Assembly (NCBI RefSeq): GCF_963678975.1
Contig: NC_089281.1
Coordinates: 4,675,277 to 4,739,276, forward strand
DNA: 64,000 nt
Reading direction: 5' to 3'
DNA from: Dysidea avara
Lineage: Eukaryota; Porifera; Demospongiae; Dictyoceratida; Dysideidae
Notes under the pieces: generated by a model
Databases searched by the model: none
Seen by the model: only the letters and a program-made list of their open reading frames with translations
What the model was told of the DNA's origin: nothing
In this document: piece after piece, positions 11,091 to 23,229 of the stretch
How the letters are laid out: every line of letters starts with the position of its first letter
Numbering within the stretch: position 1 is the stretch's first letter
Position numbers and translations under genes: made by a program

Positions 11091-12157
11091 TCATTTTTGA
11101 GTATTTATCCCCAAATACTACGGTCATTGCTCAAACCATGCGATCTATTATTAACTCTTACTTGAACTGCATAAGTTCTTAAGTTCCATCACATTTTCTA
11201 GTTGTAGAACAAGCAGCTAGTTTAAATAGCAATACACAATGTTAAGCACATAATTAACTGTGGAGTTACTTAGCACATAATTAACCGTGCATGGAGTTGT
11301 TTTCATCAGAAAAGTCATGGAGCATCCTTTTCATAACTATCTATCTTCCATACAATACATACAATATAGTACATACTTAGCTACCACAAGTAATTTTTGG
11401 TCAGTATAACTTCAGCTACTGGAGGCAGAGAAGATGATCACTTTGTCACACTATTAACATCGCTGCCATGCAGTTTTTGTAATTTTTCAGATAGCTATAA
11501 GTAATCTTAGAAAACATTACAATACCATGATGATGTCATGATCAGTTGACCTGCATGCCAAACATTGTTAACTCATTACTTCAGATTCTGGGAGTATGAA
11601 TAACATTATAGTATGCAGACATGATGGGGAGCAACTTTATGAGTGATTGACTTTACTAAGAAAGGAAACTACTTAATTTCCATTCACAAGAATTTGGTAA
11701 CATCGATGGTTGTTCTAAAATGATATTATCTTTGAATAGTTGTCCATTGCCCATCCTTATCATGTATATAGCTATAGTCTATGTACTGGTTGACAAGCCT
11801 GGTAAGAGTTATTACTATGTCAGTAGCCAGTGGTTCTGTGTAATATAACTTGAGTGGTGATTTACTTCATTCAGCATGTGCATGGCTGCTATCTAGCGAG
11901 GTATCTCACCAATTATCAACCACAATTTATTTATTTATTTGATAATTACAATGTCCTTAAAAGGTAAAATGCTATTTACAAGGTTTCATCCTCTGTATAA
12001 TATTTGTATAAATCATTGCATTGTATAATAACAAAATATTCGACACTTCTAAGCTCTTAAATCTCCTATCTCCCAAATCACATGACCTGTGCAAAATTTC
12101 AGTCCCACAATCTAAAGCACATGAAAATGACAGTGATTATTGTCACAGGTATGCATC

Positions 12158-12322
12158 CATCTGAGGCTGCCTAGGTCCAGTCATGGATTTTTTCTCCTTT
12201 CTCCACCTTTTCAAACACACTTTCTGTAACAACTTTGAACAGGCTGTAGTAGGACCAGGTGTCCTACAGACCTTCAGCACTTGTGCTGTAAAGCCTTAAT
12301 AAATAAAGAAAAATAAATATCA
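12158..12322 (+). repeat. SINE family A, 5'-truncated
   Basis: Starts within the head (GGCTGCCTAGGTCCAGTCA) and keeps the body, the GTAGGACCAGGTGTCCTAC hairpin and the AATAAATAAAG tail. Also absent from copy B. Confidence 0.75.
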
Positions 12323-12754
12323 ACCATGGTCCATCAATTATCGACCATGCATGGTCCATCAATTATTGACGGTTGTGACTTACATGTTACCTATTATTGA
12401 CCAATTCCAAGAAACCATGAATATCTTGCTATGAATTTATAAAAGCAATACAACTATGCAAACTTTTAAACCACTAACACTAGACAGGTGCTAATAGCAT
12501 TGTGGGCTATGGAGCCGGAGGAGTCTATGTTAAATTGTCAAATGGCAGTGTTTTGATGTAGGCAGATATGGCTGTCAGCACCATGTATAATATGAAGAAT
12601 ATGTCAGCACATTATGTGTTTAAATTGTTATTTACAAGATCATTCATGTTACTTTACTACTAGACAGGTCAGGCTTGCATATTAGCTACAGATTGTGATT
12701 ATCATTAAGCTATCAAACAACAAAATGATTAGGAGATCTGGCATAGCATTGATT

Positions 12755-12890
12755 GATTGTTTGATTGATTATTTAAACTCTCAGTACTCGGCAAAGCCAT
12801 TCTTCCGTACTGGAGTACACATAATACACAACACATACACAGCAAACAAAACTACACTCAACAAATATACATAAATAACTATTACAATCG
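12755..12890 (-). repeat. Dispersed repeat fragment, possible LINE/SINE 3' end
   Basis: GATTGATTATTTAAACTCTC, a GCAAAGCCATTCTTCC-like string and a stretch of short AC-rich words recur in similar form at 54915-55030. In reverse complement they read as a 3' tail ending in AATAAT-type repeats. The family is not identified. The rest of 12461-13292 shows nothing recognisable. Confidence 0.4.
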
Positions 12891-13292
12891 TATTAAACTA
12901 CAAAAGAACAAACAATTAAGACAGGTCATGTAGGTACTTGAGCAGACCGTCATGAAAATTAGCAATGTCATCAAATAAATTAGGTGGCAGTGAAGCAGAG
13001 CTTAAGGCACAGCAGTGTATGTCATCATTCAGTCATTAATGAAACTGCTGCATGACATTGTTGTAGACATTATAATTATATCATTGTTTTAATAACACAA
13101 CCATAAAATGTATGCATGGCAACTAAGAATGGTTCATGGTGCGTGTCTCAAGAGGGCAGCTCTCAAAAAAATTCACATACCGGGTGTCAGTTACGGCTGG
13201 GTGGTCCTTTTGGCTTTCCTCAATCACTGTTTCTACGCAAGAATTAAATCGAGGCCTGGATGGAGGCATCGAAAAGGACACACAAATAAGGA

Positions 13293-13932
13293 ATTCAGCT
13301 GGGCAATTGGAAACAGTGGAAATGGAAACCGGAAACGGAAAGTGTAAAATGGAAATGGTCAAATCGTCATATAAACATACCCTAGAGTAAAACCCTTATT
13401 TAGTGGCCACTTTCTTATAGACCACCTCTGTACAAAGACCACATTATAATTAGATCTCTTTACAAAGACCACCTCTTCGCAATAATAGGTTCCAAACATC
13501 AGACCGCTTTATCAAAACAACTAAAAAGACTAGGCTCTTCGTTGATACAGTAGGTTGTGGTGTACAAGCTACATTTTACTTGCGTGGAATATTTTTGTGT
13601 GACACATTCTGGTACCATAGTATTATCTATGCTGGTACAAACTAAGCGATGATGGTATATGACTTGAGTGAAGTGTGGACAAAGAGATGACATTGATACG
13701 AGTCTTGAAATACATGTTTGAAGCTTACCAAATATTACCATGTAAAGGGGTGGTCTTTATCAAAGGTGACCACAAAGTGGTCCTTAGCCATCTTTGAGAT
13801 CTAATTACAATGTGGTCTTGGTGGTCATTAAGAGGTGGCCACTAAACAAGGGTTTTACTCTAGGGTACATTATATAACGATTTGACCATTTCCGTTTTCC
13901 ATTTCCACTGTTTCCAATTGCCCAATTCAGCT
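13293..13932. mobile_element. Fold-back element
   Basis: Long inverted arms, about 13293-13480 and 13775-13932, end in ATTCAGCTGGGCAATTGG and its complement, with purine-rich GGAAACAGTGGAAATGG just inside. The arms share AGAGTAAAACCCTTATTTAG and AAAGACCACATTATAATTAG (as variants). The centre (13481-13774) has no recognisable gene. No clear target duplication was identified. Confidence 0.65.
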
Positions 13933-15011
13933 GGATATAGTTACCATGGCACTGTCAGCAACTGTACAGACAGTGTCAACTGGAATACAAGCAAATTAGG
14001 AAGGTTTAGTAAACATTTGTAACATGCAACTGCCACCCAATAGTGGAAACTTTAACCCACAATCGAAAGTTCTATGGTATAATTATATAGTGCTCATGTA
14101 AATCCAGTGATACAAAAACTGGTGGCCAGGACTACTGGACTCATGCTTTTTTTTCTTTCAGTAACTATTGATACGCTGAATGTATAGAATTATGTAGGTG
14201 CATGGACCTGCGGCTTGGCTGCAGGCGTGTATGGATGGAATGGCAAGATGGTAATATTGGTAAAATTGTATATTCTTGAAATTATCTGAACAGCAAGACT
14301 GTTCAGTTAGATAGATGATTAGAGTATTTCATATGTTGTGTACTGTCTATTAGAGTCAATGCATGTTCTATTAAAGCAATTGAATGCTGATCAATGGGTT
14401 TAAATTATTCACTTATCTGAACACTTTTGTCTAACTCTGTGAGCAAAAGTTAGGATAACTGAAAGTCTACAGGTACTAGTGTGTACTTAAATTGCTGACT
14501 TGTATGGATACTTATAGCTTCTCTTAGTATGCATGGCCCACTATACAGATTTAAAATTTAAGCTATTCCCTGCCAAGAAATATTTAATATCCTTTTCCCT
14601 ATCAGTGTAGCTAAGTACATCAATTCTTAAGAGTATATTGTTGGTAAAGCCATAAGCAATTAGAGTATAGGATGTAAAGTTGAACTCCAAAAATCCTACG
14701 ATTTTCATTTATCATCTAATATTGTACGACTGCTTTATTAGATCATTTCAATAATTTATATTCTTCGATCAGTAAGTTTCGAAACCTGAAGTGTCAATGT
14801 TTCAAGCAATGTGTAAAACCCAAGGGGAACCTCTTGGGCATACCAGATTGTAGACTACTTCAGATGTATACTGTTTTAACAATGGAATAGATGTCAATGC
14901 TAGAGTTATGTATATGGTCTTGTGGTGTACCAGTACATATACGCACCAGTCCCATACCAGATAAAATCATACGTTGAATAACTACAATATTACAGTGTAA
15001 GAGGTATATTT
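13933..15011. other. 3' flank of the sulfotransferase gene
   Basis: No gene seen. A degenerate GACTGCTTTATTAGATCA copy of the recurring motif lies at about 14729-14746. Confidence 0.35.
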
Positions 15012-16064
15012 CTATGAGTCTAAGTTATATCTTCTTAAGTTACCAAATTTCTGAATATTCTCTTGAATAATTGAGAGGTGTTCGTCCTCCCATTTAATTT
15101 TGTAACGAGATTTAGACTCTTTAGTGTACACTTGTTCCTCACATACTGCAAGGAAGTGATCTGAACAATCAACATTTAAAAACTCAAACAGCTCCATGAT
15201 TATTTTCTTTGGCTGTGTAATAAGGTCAATTCCATGCATCTCCAACACATCAAGATTGTATTTCTTCTTTGCATCCTCTATTGCTTGGTAGATAGTGAAG
15301 TACTCAGTAATCTTGTGATTGATAATTGTCAAGCTGATCTCATAGTCATTATTATTACCAGATTTGAGATTAGTGATTGTAACATTTTGGCTCTGCTCTC
15401 TATTTGAAAGTGTATACAATATTACAGAAGCAATGTTATCGTACGGGTTTCGAATGACATGAATAGCTTTAACTGGCACACCAACTACCGACTTTAACTT
15501 CTTGTAAACTGACTCCCATTGTTTGGGTATGTCCTTCAGTAATTTGGCACTCCCACCACCACTCTTGTCCCCTATAACATCAATGTAGGACTTGTATACT
15601 CCTTGGTACAAACCCTTAATAGCAAGTGAGTATCCTTTACTGTCAGCCTCTTCTGTCCTTAGTCCTCTACCATGACAAGACTCGTAAGAATTTTTCCACA
15701 AGTTATTGAACATACACGACTTATTACAATGCATAGGATACTTTCTATTAAACACGTGCTCTTCGTGTGCCATTACAATGTGTGGATGACTGTCTAACAC
15801 GCTACCAACGATGCTGTGGCCGCTATGAGGGTGTCCAAGGAAAAATACAAAACTCTTTACCCCATCAATGACTGCTTGAGGTAGTGGAGAGTAGTTTTCT
15901 TCGAGTTTTTCTTTCTTTACAGTCCGCGAAGTCTTCAGGTTTCCGACAACGAGGTTTGAACTGCCAAAAGACCACGAATGATAGTTTGTAAGATGATGTA
16001 TCACTAACAGAACGCATCCCGAGATCGCTAATAGTCCAATCACCTGTCTCCGAGACTTAATCAT
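15012..16064 (-). CDS. Type II membrane (Golgi-type) sulfotransferase
   Basis: Single-exon protein of 350 residues. A basic N-terminus (MIKSRRQ) and one hydrophobic segment (about 8-24) make a signal anchor, so the catalytic part should face the Golgi lumen. FVFFLGHPHSGHSIVGSVLD (72-91) is the PAPS 5'-phosphosulfate loop, although the usual basic residue of the loop is replaced by His/Ser. VIRNPYDNIAS (203-213) is the 3'-phosphate-binding motif with its Arg and Ser. The enzyme class moves sulfate from PAPS onto a glycan or protein hydroxyl; the acceptor cannot be told. Asn-X-Ser/Thr sites support a luminal location. The start is the first ATG, directly before the anchor. CACGTG lies about 30 bases upstream of it. 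The absence of introns could mean an old retrocopy. Confidence 0.82.
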   Translation of the reverse strand: MIKSRRQVIGLLAISGCVLLVIHHLTNYHSWSFGSSNLVVGNLKTSRTVKKEKLEENYSPLPQAVIDGVKSFVFFLGHPHSGHSIVGSVLDSHPHIVMAHEEHVFNRKYPMHCNKSCMFNNLWKNSYESCHGRGLRTEEADSKGYSLAIKGLYQGVYKSYIDVIGDKSGGGSAKLLKDIPKQWESVYKKLKSVVGVPVKAIHVIRNPYDNIASVILYTLSNREQSQNVTITNLKSGNNNDYEISLTIINHKITEYFTIYQAIEDAKKKYNLDVLEMHGIDLITQPKKIIMELFEFLNVDCSDHFLAVCEEQVYTKESKSRYKIKWEDEHLSIIQENIQKFGNLRRYNLDS

Positions 16065-17326
16065 AATTGGAAGCCGTCACGATCTTGTCACGTGTTAATT
16101 AGCTGACTCAAACCACGCCAGTACAAAACACTCTAATTGAACAATCAGGCCTATCCAAGAGTTAAATTGGTCTAAAATGCCACAAATATTTCGCGTATAT
16201 ATTTTCCAAAGTCTACACCACAGAAACCCATTACATTTGAGTGACTCTTGCGTTTAAATGTATGCTCAGCGGCTCACAGAATTTTGGTAGAACTCAGTTT
16301 AACCGTGTTATGATTGGGATACAGTTTTGAATCAGTTTGTGATACTTGGGTGTCATGACCCCGTGTTATCTTGGTCACTAAATATTTCTAGTTTCCTGAG
16401 TTATACTGAGAATTTCATCCATACCCAATATAATATGGGACTGAGTTCATGATATACTGAGTTTGCTATTATTCTACTTTGCATTTTGTGTTACTACTGT
16501 TTGACTACTGTGATGTTGTGTGGTGTCCCACTACTGCAAAACTTACGGCTATGTTTAGCTACTCTAAATTTGTGCTTCTTATACTCTATATGGTTTCATA
16601 AAGTACAGTCTATGCATCAAACATGACCTTCATAATTTATACAACTATATTTTCTTACTCAAACGGTATTAGCTATAGGGCATGTCACAAACCAGCCGAT
16701 TATTTTTCCAAAAATTAATAAAAAAAATTTGCATGAAAAGCAGAGTGTCTTTTTAGGTTATGGAATTCTTTGTCAACTGAAGCAGCCAGCCTGCTGTCAT
16801 TTAAAATGCAGTGATTTAACTACTGAATGTCTTTTTATATGTTTTTGTCACTTTTGTTGTGTGTTTTTGTAGATATGTAGCTATGTTGATTGTATACAGA
16901 ACTGAGTAGATCCCTATAGCTGTTAAAAAATATTATAATTAAAATATTACCAGAATGTGTCGACATCATTGCAAATGCAAACCCACTTTGTTTCCTACTT
17001 GTATGCCGGCAATATTACATGACAGTATCTTAAGAGGCAAGGCTGCCGACTTATCATAACCAATTATGTGTACACTTTATAGCTTGTTGAATGAAAGAAT
17101 TCATGTGCAAGAAGAATATTCAATAGTGGAATTTACTACACCTCTGGATTCAGTGTCGTACAGTTATATGATGCTTTAAGTTGCCTAATCTCAAGTAGCT
17201 ATTTACAAACACGTGCAACTAAGATGCTGCAATCAAGCTACTATATCATTAATACTACAGAAATAGTCACAAAATTGATTGCCTCACCATGTAAGCCAAA
17301 AGAAGCATCTTAATTGTTATAGGCCA
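16065..17326. other. Non-coding stretch
   Basis: AT-rich sequence upstream of the sulfotransferase, with no gene or defined repeat recognised. Confidence 0.4.
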
Positions 17327-17674
17327 GCAGCGGCGGAGGAAGTAGTTGATATGAGGGGGGGCTCCGTTGAGCTGACCCAGACTTATTTCTATAGTTTGGT
17401 AAGGTGAGACCAAAAAAAAAAAAAAAAAAAAAAAAGGTCACAACCAACTCACAAGAGCTTTCCACCTCACCAGCTACCATTTCTAGCTGATAAACTACAT
17501 AAAAATCCTTAAATAGCTCGCTACACACTGACTACTTTATTACAGTGACTGCTCTATTAGAGTATCTCGATCTTTATCACGGTTTTCAGCCCCACTCCAA
17601 GAAAGATAATTTCGGTGTGATATCATTCTGAGGGGGGGCTAATCAGCAGACCTAGGGGGGGCTTTAGCCCCCTA

Positions 17675-17705
<31 letters not shown>

Positions 17706-17716
17706 TTCCGCCGCCT
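17327..17716. mobile_element. MITE with GCGGCGGA ends, poly-A and poly-C tracts
   Basis: The left end is AGCGGCGGAGGAAG and the right end the complement of GGCGGCGGAAAGG. The interior matches the elements at 3171 and 6737 (GGTGAGACC then poly-A at 17413-17435; TCGCTACACACTGACTACTTTATTACAG; GACTGCTCTATTAGAGTATC at 17547-17566). A poly-C run lies at about 17678-17704, so length there may be unreliable in an assembly. Confidence 0.65.
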
Positions 17717-19423
17717 ATGTAGGCCATCCCAAGCCTGAGCTTATTTTTGTTTGCTTTATTCTTTTGTTTTAAAGATACTGTAGAAGAGCTATTAGCGAAA
17801 CTCTGAAAGAGGTCACAGTATCATGCTAGCTGCAATCACTTACATAATAATCCAGTCAGGATGGGTGGTATATATAGCTACCATCAAGTTTGTTATGGTG
17901 TGATCATCACTTGGTTTATGATATAACAGGTTGATAAAGATAAATACATCAATTGTAGAGTATATGCATATAAAGATTGAATGTCTCTTCTTCTCTTTAG
18001 GTAGTCCCACTATAAATATATTAATATGGCATTTACACTACTGAACCTGCTAAAGTCTGACATGACATACCAAGCTGTTTATCTTTGAACTGATTCAATA
18101 TTGTTGTTGGTAGAAGGAGACCATACAAACACCGAAGAGGTCTAACATATGTATCAATCTTTAATGCTTCACTATGCATCGATCTTTAATGCTTCAATGG
18201 CTGACAGAAATGTGTGTTTTCCTTCTAATATAAACTATACCAAGTTACTCTCAACCACTCTAACAAAACAGTCACTTTTACATTTCACAATAAATAGCTA
18301 TTAATTTATTTGAAGTAAAATAGTTAAAAAATAGGCTCTCAGAGCTTCAATTCTTCCTGGGGGTAAGCCCATAGACCCCAATGAATAACCCATGAATAAC
18401 ATGCATATATATCTGTTGTATATGCTTCAAAATAATATTAATTTCACTGTGTAAATTTCACCTTCAAAATTAAAGCTTTCCCCCCCTACTGTCTGACCTA
18501 TGATTATGCTGCATGCAAAAGGTATTGTTTAATTAACTGCTAGCTAGTTACATAGTCTGCATATGTACTTAATATGCATAGCCTATAGGTGTACAATATT
18601 ATTATGTAATATTAGTACTGCTAAACTACACGGTGTAACTGTATATAGTTGACTTTTCAATTTCAAGTCAGTCTCTTAAAGAAGAGAAGTCAGCCCACTA
18701 CTATTCATCTCAGATGAAGTCAGACACTCAAAGATATTGGTGAAATGAATGACATGTTGCTGGCTGACATTGACAAAGATCTAGAATCATTATAATTTTA
18801 CAATTTCTGTCTTATGAGAGTATAATATGGCTGCTATATTAGAGTATCTCGATTATTAGAAACTATTATATACTAGGTTGATCATTGTGAAAATGTGGTT
18901 ATGTTCATGATAACCAAACAATTTGGTGTAACCTTATAATGTAGGCACAATGACCTGATTCATCTTTCATGCAAGTAGGCAAATTTACATGTCAAATGAG
19001 TTTTCCGCAATTCCCTGAAGCTGCTTGCATATTATATTAAAATTACTGCTTTCTTTGCTGTAGAGCATGGTACCCTATACCTTTCAAAGCTTCATACTTG
19101 ATCTTTTGTCCTTCTGTTGGATAACATGCAGTGCTGTGCCAAGAGCTGCACTGACTTAGTTTGAAGTGCTTAGCATACACTCAGGTTGCCTGCTATAGAC
19201 ATCACCAAGAATTCATGTATATATCAGAGGGTGTCCAACTGGAACATTCAGCAAAAACTCTACTCAACACAAAGGCTTAACTCTACTCAACACAAAGGCT
19301 TAACAATCGCCAGTTGTACATATGTCAAAAGTGAACCTGTAAAAGTGAATTTGTACAGGCTGAACTGGGAGTTAGACACTCTCTTCCTTAAAACTTTACC
19401 ACATGTAGCTAGAGAGTATGTTT
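17717..19423. other. Non-coding stretch
   Basis: No gene recognised. One degenerate copy of the recurring motif lies at about 18829-18851. A tandem duplication, ACTCAACACAAAGGCTTAAC twice, lies at 19260-19303. Confidence 0.35.
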
Positions 19424-19760
19424 TAATATGTGTATGCATGTGTGAGTACAGTATGGTGTGGTGTGTGTGCTCTTGTGTGGTGTGTGCATGTGTGTGTGCG
19501 TGAGGCAGCATAGCCAAGTGACTAGCTTTGGCCTGGTAATCAAAAGGTTCCAGGTTTGATTATGCCAATTTGGTGCTATTGTTTTGCAAGAAACTTTATA
19601 CTCACATTGCTCTAGTCTACCCGGTCATGAGACCTGGATGGTATTTCTGCAGGTTACTAACCCTGCCCTAGGAAGATTTACCTGCACAAGCCTCAATCTT
19701 AAAGTGCGAAAGTAGTGCACAGGCATCCTGGTACTGGTTTAATGGGCGGAAATAATATTA
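19424..19760 (+). repeat. tRNA-derived SINE, family B, with a GT-rich leader
   Basis: GT-rich sequence (19424-19500) runs into GAGGCAGCATAGCCAAGTGA (A-box-like head), GGTTCCAGGTTTGAT (B-box-like), and a body shared with 37252-38160 and with the minus-strand copy at 57552-57958. The head is tRNA-like, but the copy is degenerate and is not a tRNA gene. Confidence 0.7.
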
Positions 19761-19939
19761 TTGTGTTTCATATGGCTGCCATACACTGTAAATTCAAAAG
19801 TATGAATATCATACTGAAGGGATGACTCTTGTGGCAGCTTAGTATGACCCTCATAATTAGGCTGAACCTTATACTCAAGATGCCACAGGAGTCATCGCAT
19901 TGGTGTGAATTTCACAGTATAGGCTTTGCTTGCTAGGCT

Positions 19940-20050
<111 letters not shown>

Positions 20051-20570
20051 CATGCAACTATGTTAGCGTGCAATGTGTGTGCATATGTACATGTGTTTGT
20101 AGGCTGGTAAGTATAATCGGGTATATCCGTATATGTAGCTACATACAGATGTGTGCATGTGCATTTAAGTAATAGATAGTTAGAACATGTACTGCAAACA
20201 TTGCAAAGCTATACTCCACGGATCCAGGGAAGAAAATGTGACCACTGTAACCCTACCAAGAGTCCAAATAGAACTATTACTAGTTTCGTGGACCTGTTAC
20301 TGCAAAGAAAATAACGAAATCCCTTTTGCAAAATCCTAGTGAGTTTGGTATAGCTTCCTGGGTGCTCTGTTTATGAGGCTCCTGGAGTAACCTCTTTTCA
20401 GTAGATTTCTCTTATGCTTTCATAGTATTCTGTTAAACTCAGCCATCAGCTATAGCAAGTGATGTTTCTGTACATTGTGCAAATCATCTGCCACAACAGC
20501 CTTCAGGTGTACTGGACACCTCATATAGCTAGCAATTATATAAATCAGCAATATAATAATAACATAGGGA

Positions 20571-20705
20571 GTCATGGATTTTGTTTCTCCTTCTGAAACT
20601 TTTCAAACATACATCATTAAACAGGCTGTGTAGGACCAGGTGGCCTACAGACCTTCACAACTAGTGCTGTAAAGACTTAATAAAATTAATAACCAAATAA
20701 ATAAA
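20571..20705 (+). repeat. SINE family A, 5'-truncated
   Basis: GAGTCATGGATTTTGTTTCT, then GTAGGACCAGGTGGCCTACAG, ACTAGTGCTGTAAAG and an AATAAA-rich tail. More diverged than the copies at 10857 and 12158. Confidence 0.7.
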
Positions 20706-21891
20706 TAATACACCATATAGAATAATATCAATACAACTGTAATGTGAGCACATGAAATGTTATACAGATGTCTCCATCATCTTTGCTAAGTATAATAAAG
20801 AGGTAAAGTTAAAATAGCATGTCAATAATACATTGAATTTGGTTGCATAAATATTTATCATGCACAATCACTATCACACAAAACAACCAAACTATAAAAA
20901 GGCGCAGTCATCACAACTTTTCCAGGATGAGACTATAGCTGGCTTTGGGTCCATAAGTACAAAAAGTAGTGAAATCTACTCAAAAAACAGCCAAGCCGTA
21001 AAGAAAGGTATAGTCATCAAAAACACTCTGGTTTTGAGGTTCACATGTTATTGTAGAACTGAAGTTACAATTATACTGTATTACACATTTTATTTGACTA
21101 TTGTAACTAACAATGCAAATTTTTGAGCAGTTCCAATACAATGCTCATAAGAATTTTCATCATTAGATCTATGAATATATTCAACCCTCTGAACCCTAGG
21201 CTTTCATTTATAAGGTAGAAATAAAGTGAGCTAAAGAGGCATGGTAGTAGTGGCTCAGGGCATGGGCATCATTTATGGAGGCCCCATGATGATTTTCCTG
21301 CACTTTTTATCCCATGGTGATTTTTCTATTAGAGTATATTGGCCCCAGAATTATTTTCTTATTAGGATTGCTTTGCAACTCTGTAGCTGTTCCAATTTCT
21401 TTCAAACTACAAAAGATTTACATTCCAATGGTGAATCTATGTACAAATTCAACTTATTCACATAAGCAGTTTACCTTGTAGCCATGACAGAAAAATTGCT
21501 TTTTTACAAAAACAGTTGTCCATAACACTATCAATATTTACCAGATTAGCATCAAACTTGATGCCTAAATTCACATTCATGCACTATCCATGTACACTAA
21601 ACTTAAAGAAAACTGAGTAAAGGGTTTGCATTGATAGCAATCTTTGTAAACATGTAAAAAGGAGAATTTGATCTTGAGTCCCAGTGAACTTCTTACAAAA
21701 GAAAAATCAAAGAAAACAAATAGAAAGTTTGGCCGCCTATATCTTGGGAGTGGTTGGAATGATTTCAATCAAACCTGCCCTACCTATTGTGAAAATCACA
21801 CTTTCTTTCTTCTTGTCAATATATCCATGCACGGTGTGACTTGCTGGCTTTCTTGGCTACACAACACACTACTATGTGTCTTGATGTGTAG
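20706..21891. other. Non-coding stretch
   Basis: No supported gene. Contains a TTCTATTAGAGTATATTGG copy of the recurring motif at about 21324-21342. Confidence 0.35.
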
Positions 21892-22045
21892 ATTGTGTGT
21901 GTGTGTGTGCGTGCGTGCGTGTTGTGTAGTGTCCATGCATTTGTGTGTGTACTTACTATATCCACATATGTGTGTATGTATGTGTGGGTGTGTGTGTGCA
22001 TGGGTGCATGCATGCGTGTATATATGTGTTTGTGTATTAGGTCCA
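21892..22045. repeat. GT/ATGTGT-rich low-complexity tract
   Basis: Imperfect TGTG, TGCG and TATG repeats. The long frames across it on both strands are artefacts of the repeat. Confidence 0.85.
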
Positions 22046-22934
22046 GTTCTTCAGATTCAGGACCATCAGTTGACAGGTTGATAAGGTGAGTGTGCATGTA
22101 GTGTTGGGCAAGCTATTTGGCAGTGAATGTAACATATTAGAATTGCTCTAAACTTCTGCAGCAATGTAATAAGTTAGTTACTTCAATTGAAAAAAATGTG
22201 ACACCTACATCATTAAATAAGTCATACTTATGAATAGCTAAACTGCCTAGCTATGATTATATGATCATAGTTATTAGCTGTGACTTACAGAGGATTTTTT
22301 ATTTAATAAAGTTTTTGTCGGGTAAAGTAATAATATTTACGTAATGTGTAATATTACATTTCTCTAGTAACAGATTATGGCTTCTTCAAATAACTCACCA
22401 TGCTATGAATAGTAATGTGTTATATTACTTTAGAAACCCAATTCACATTCCATGTGTGTACATCCAGTGTATAGACTATCAGATGATACTGATAGTGCCA
22501 GTCATTACTTACAGAGGTGACTTTATTTAATGAGATTGTAATGCAATTGAATTGTATATGCGTTGACTACAAGTCAGTTTCATTGTCATTTGTACATCAT
22601 TTGATTTAACTGTAGTGTTGAAATATTGAGAACCTTAATGCAGCATACAGTGCTGTACTACTGTACATTAGGGAACACGGAGATTTGAATCTTTCTGGCC
22701 AAAAAAATCACCAAAAAACCAGCTTCACAATACCATCCTGGTGCCTTGGCAGTAATGGTTACCAAAAGTTCCTTCACTATGACCCTAAATGCTTTCAATA
22801 GATTGTTACAAGTCTTTTCTTAAAAGGAAGTGTTTACTAACCCGAAAGATTTTTTTTCATGGATAACAGATAACACAAATTAACTGGCAGTCATCCATAT
22901 ACTCTAGTATCAAGCACACTAGTTGTATGTTAGG
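22046..22934. other. Non-coding stretch
   Basis: AT-rich, nothing recognised. Confidence 0.4.
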
Positions 22935-23045
22935 GTTGGTATTCCCTGAGTATTCGACTTTACGGCATGCATCTGGTAGTTGCCCGAAGTATTTGACTTC
23001 AGGGCACATGTCTAGTAGTTGCCCTGAGTATTCAACTTTCAGTCA
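22935..23045. repeat. Short tandem-like units (GTATTCGACTTTAGGGCA type)
   Basis: Three diverged units of about 44 bases, each with a (CC)CTGAGTATTCGACTTT-like core and a GGCACATG(T)CTAGTAGTTGCC-like core. Two more occur at 27525-27600, directly in front of a SINE. Confidence 0.6.
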
Positions 23046-23229
23046 TGTGATTGTGAATAATGGCTAGGATTTTTGTTCCATTGGTTTTCCTCCTGTTCAC
23101 TGGGGTCTTGCATTTCAAGGTAGCCATTTGTTTTGTTGAACCAAATGTTCATCCTTAGCTATGTTGTGACAAGATTCTGACAAAAAAATTTGGTTGGAGA
23201 CCTTGAGTTGCCATCATTTCGCATGTTCT

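Larger units (their letters stand above)
8120..12460 (+). repeat. Segmental duplication, copy A (partner 29107-32560)
   Basis: Similarity to copy B starts at about GGCTACCGGATGTGC (8123), runs through the whole receptor gene, and can be followed patchily through the 3' flank (for example CTATTATTAACTCTT and GACCAATTCCAAGAAAC) to about 12460. Copy A is longer mainly because two SINE copies (10857-11090 and 12158-12322) were added after the duplication. Coding sequence has diverged less than the flanks. Confidence 0.8.

Noticed and set aside
20180-20330. Plus-strand zinc-knuckle-like pattern (two C..C pairs around 20196-20262)
   Set aside because: The two pairs are in different frames and no other coding signal surrounds them.
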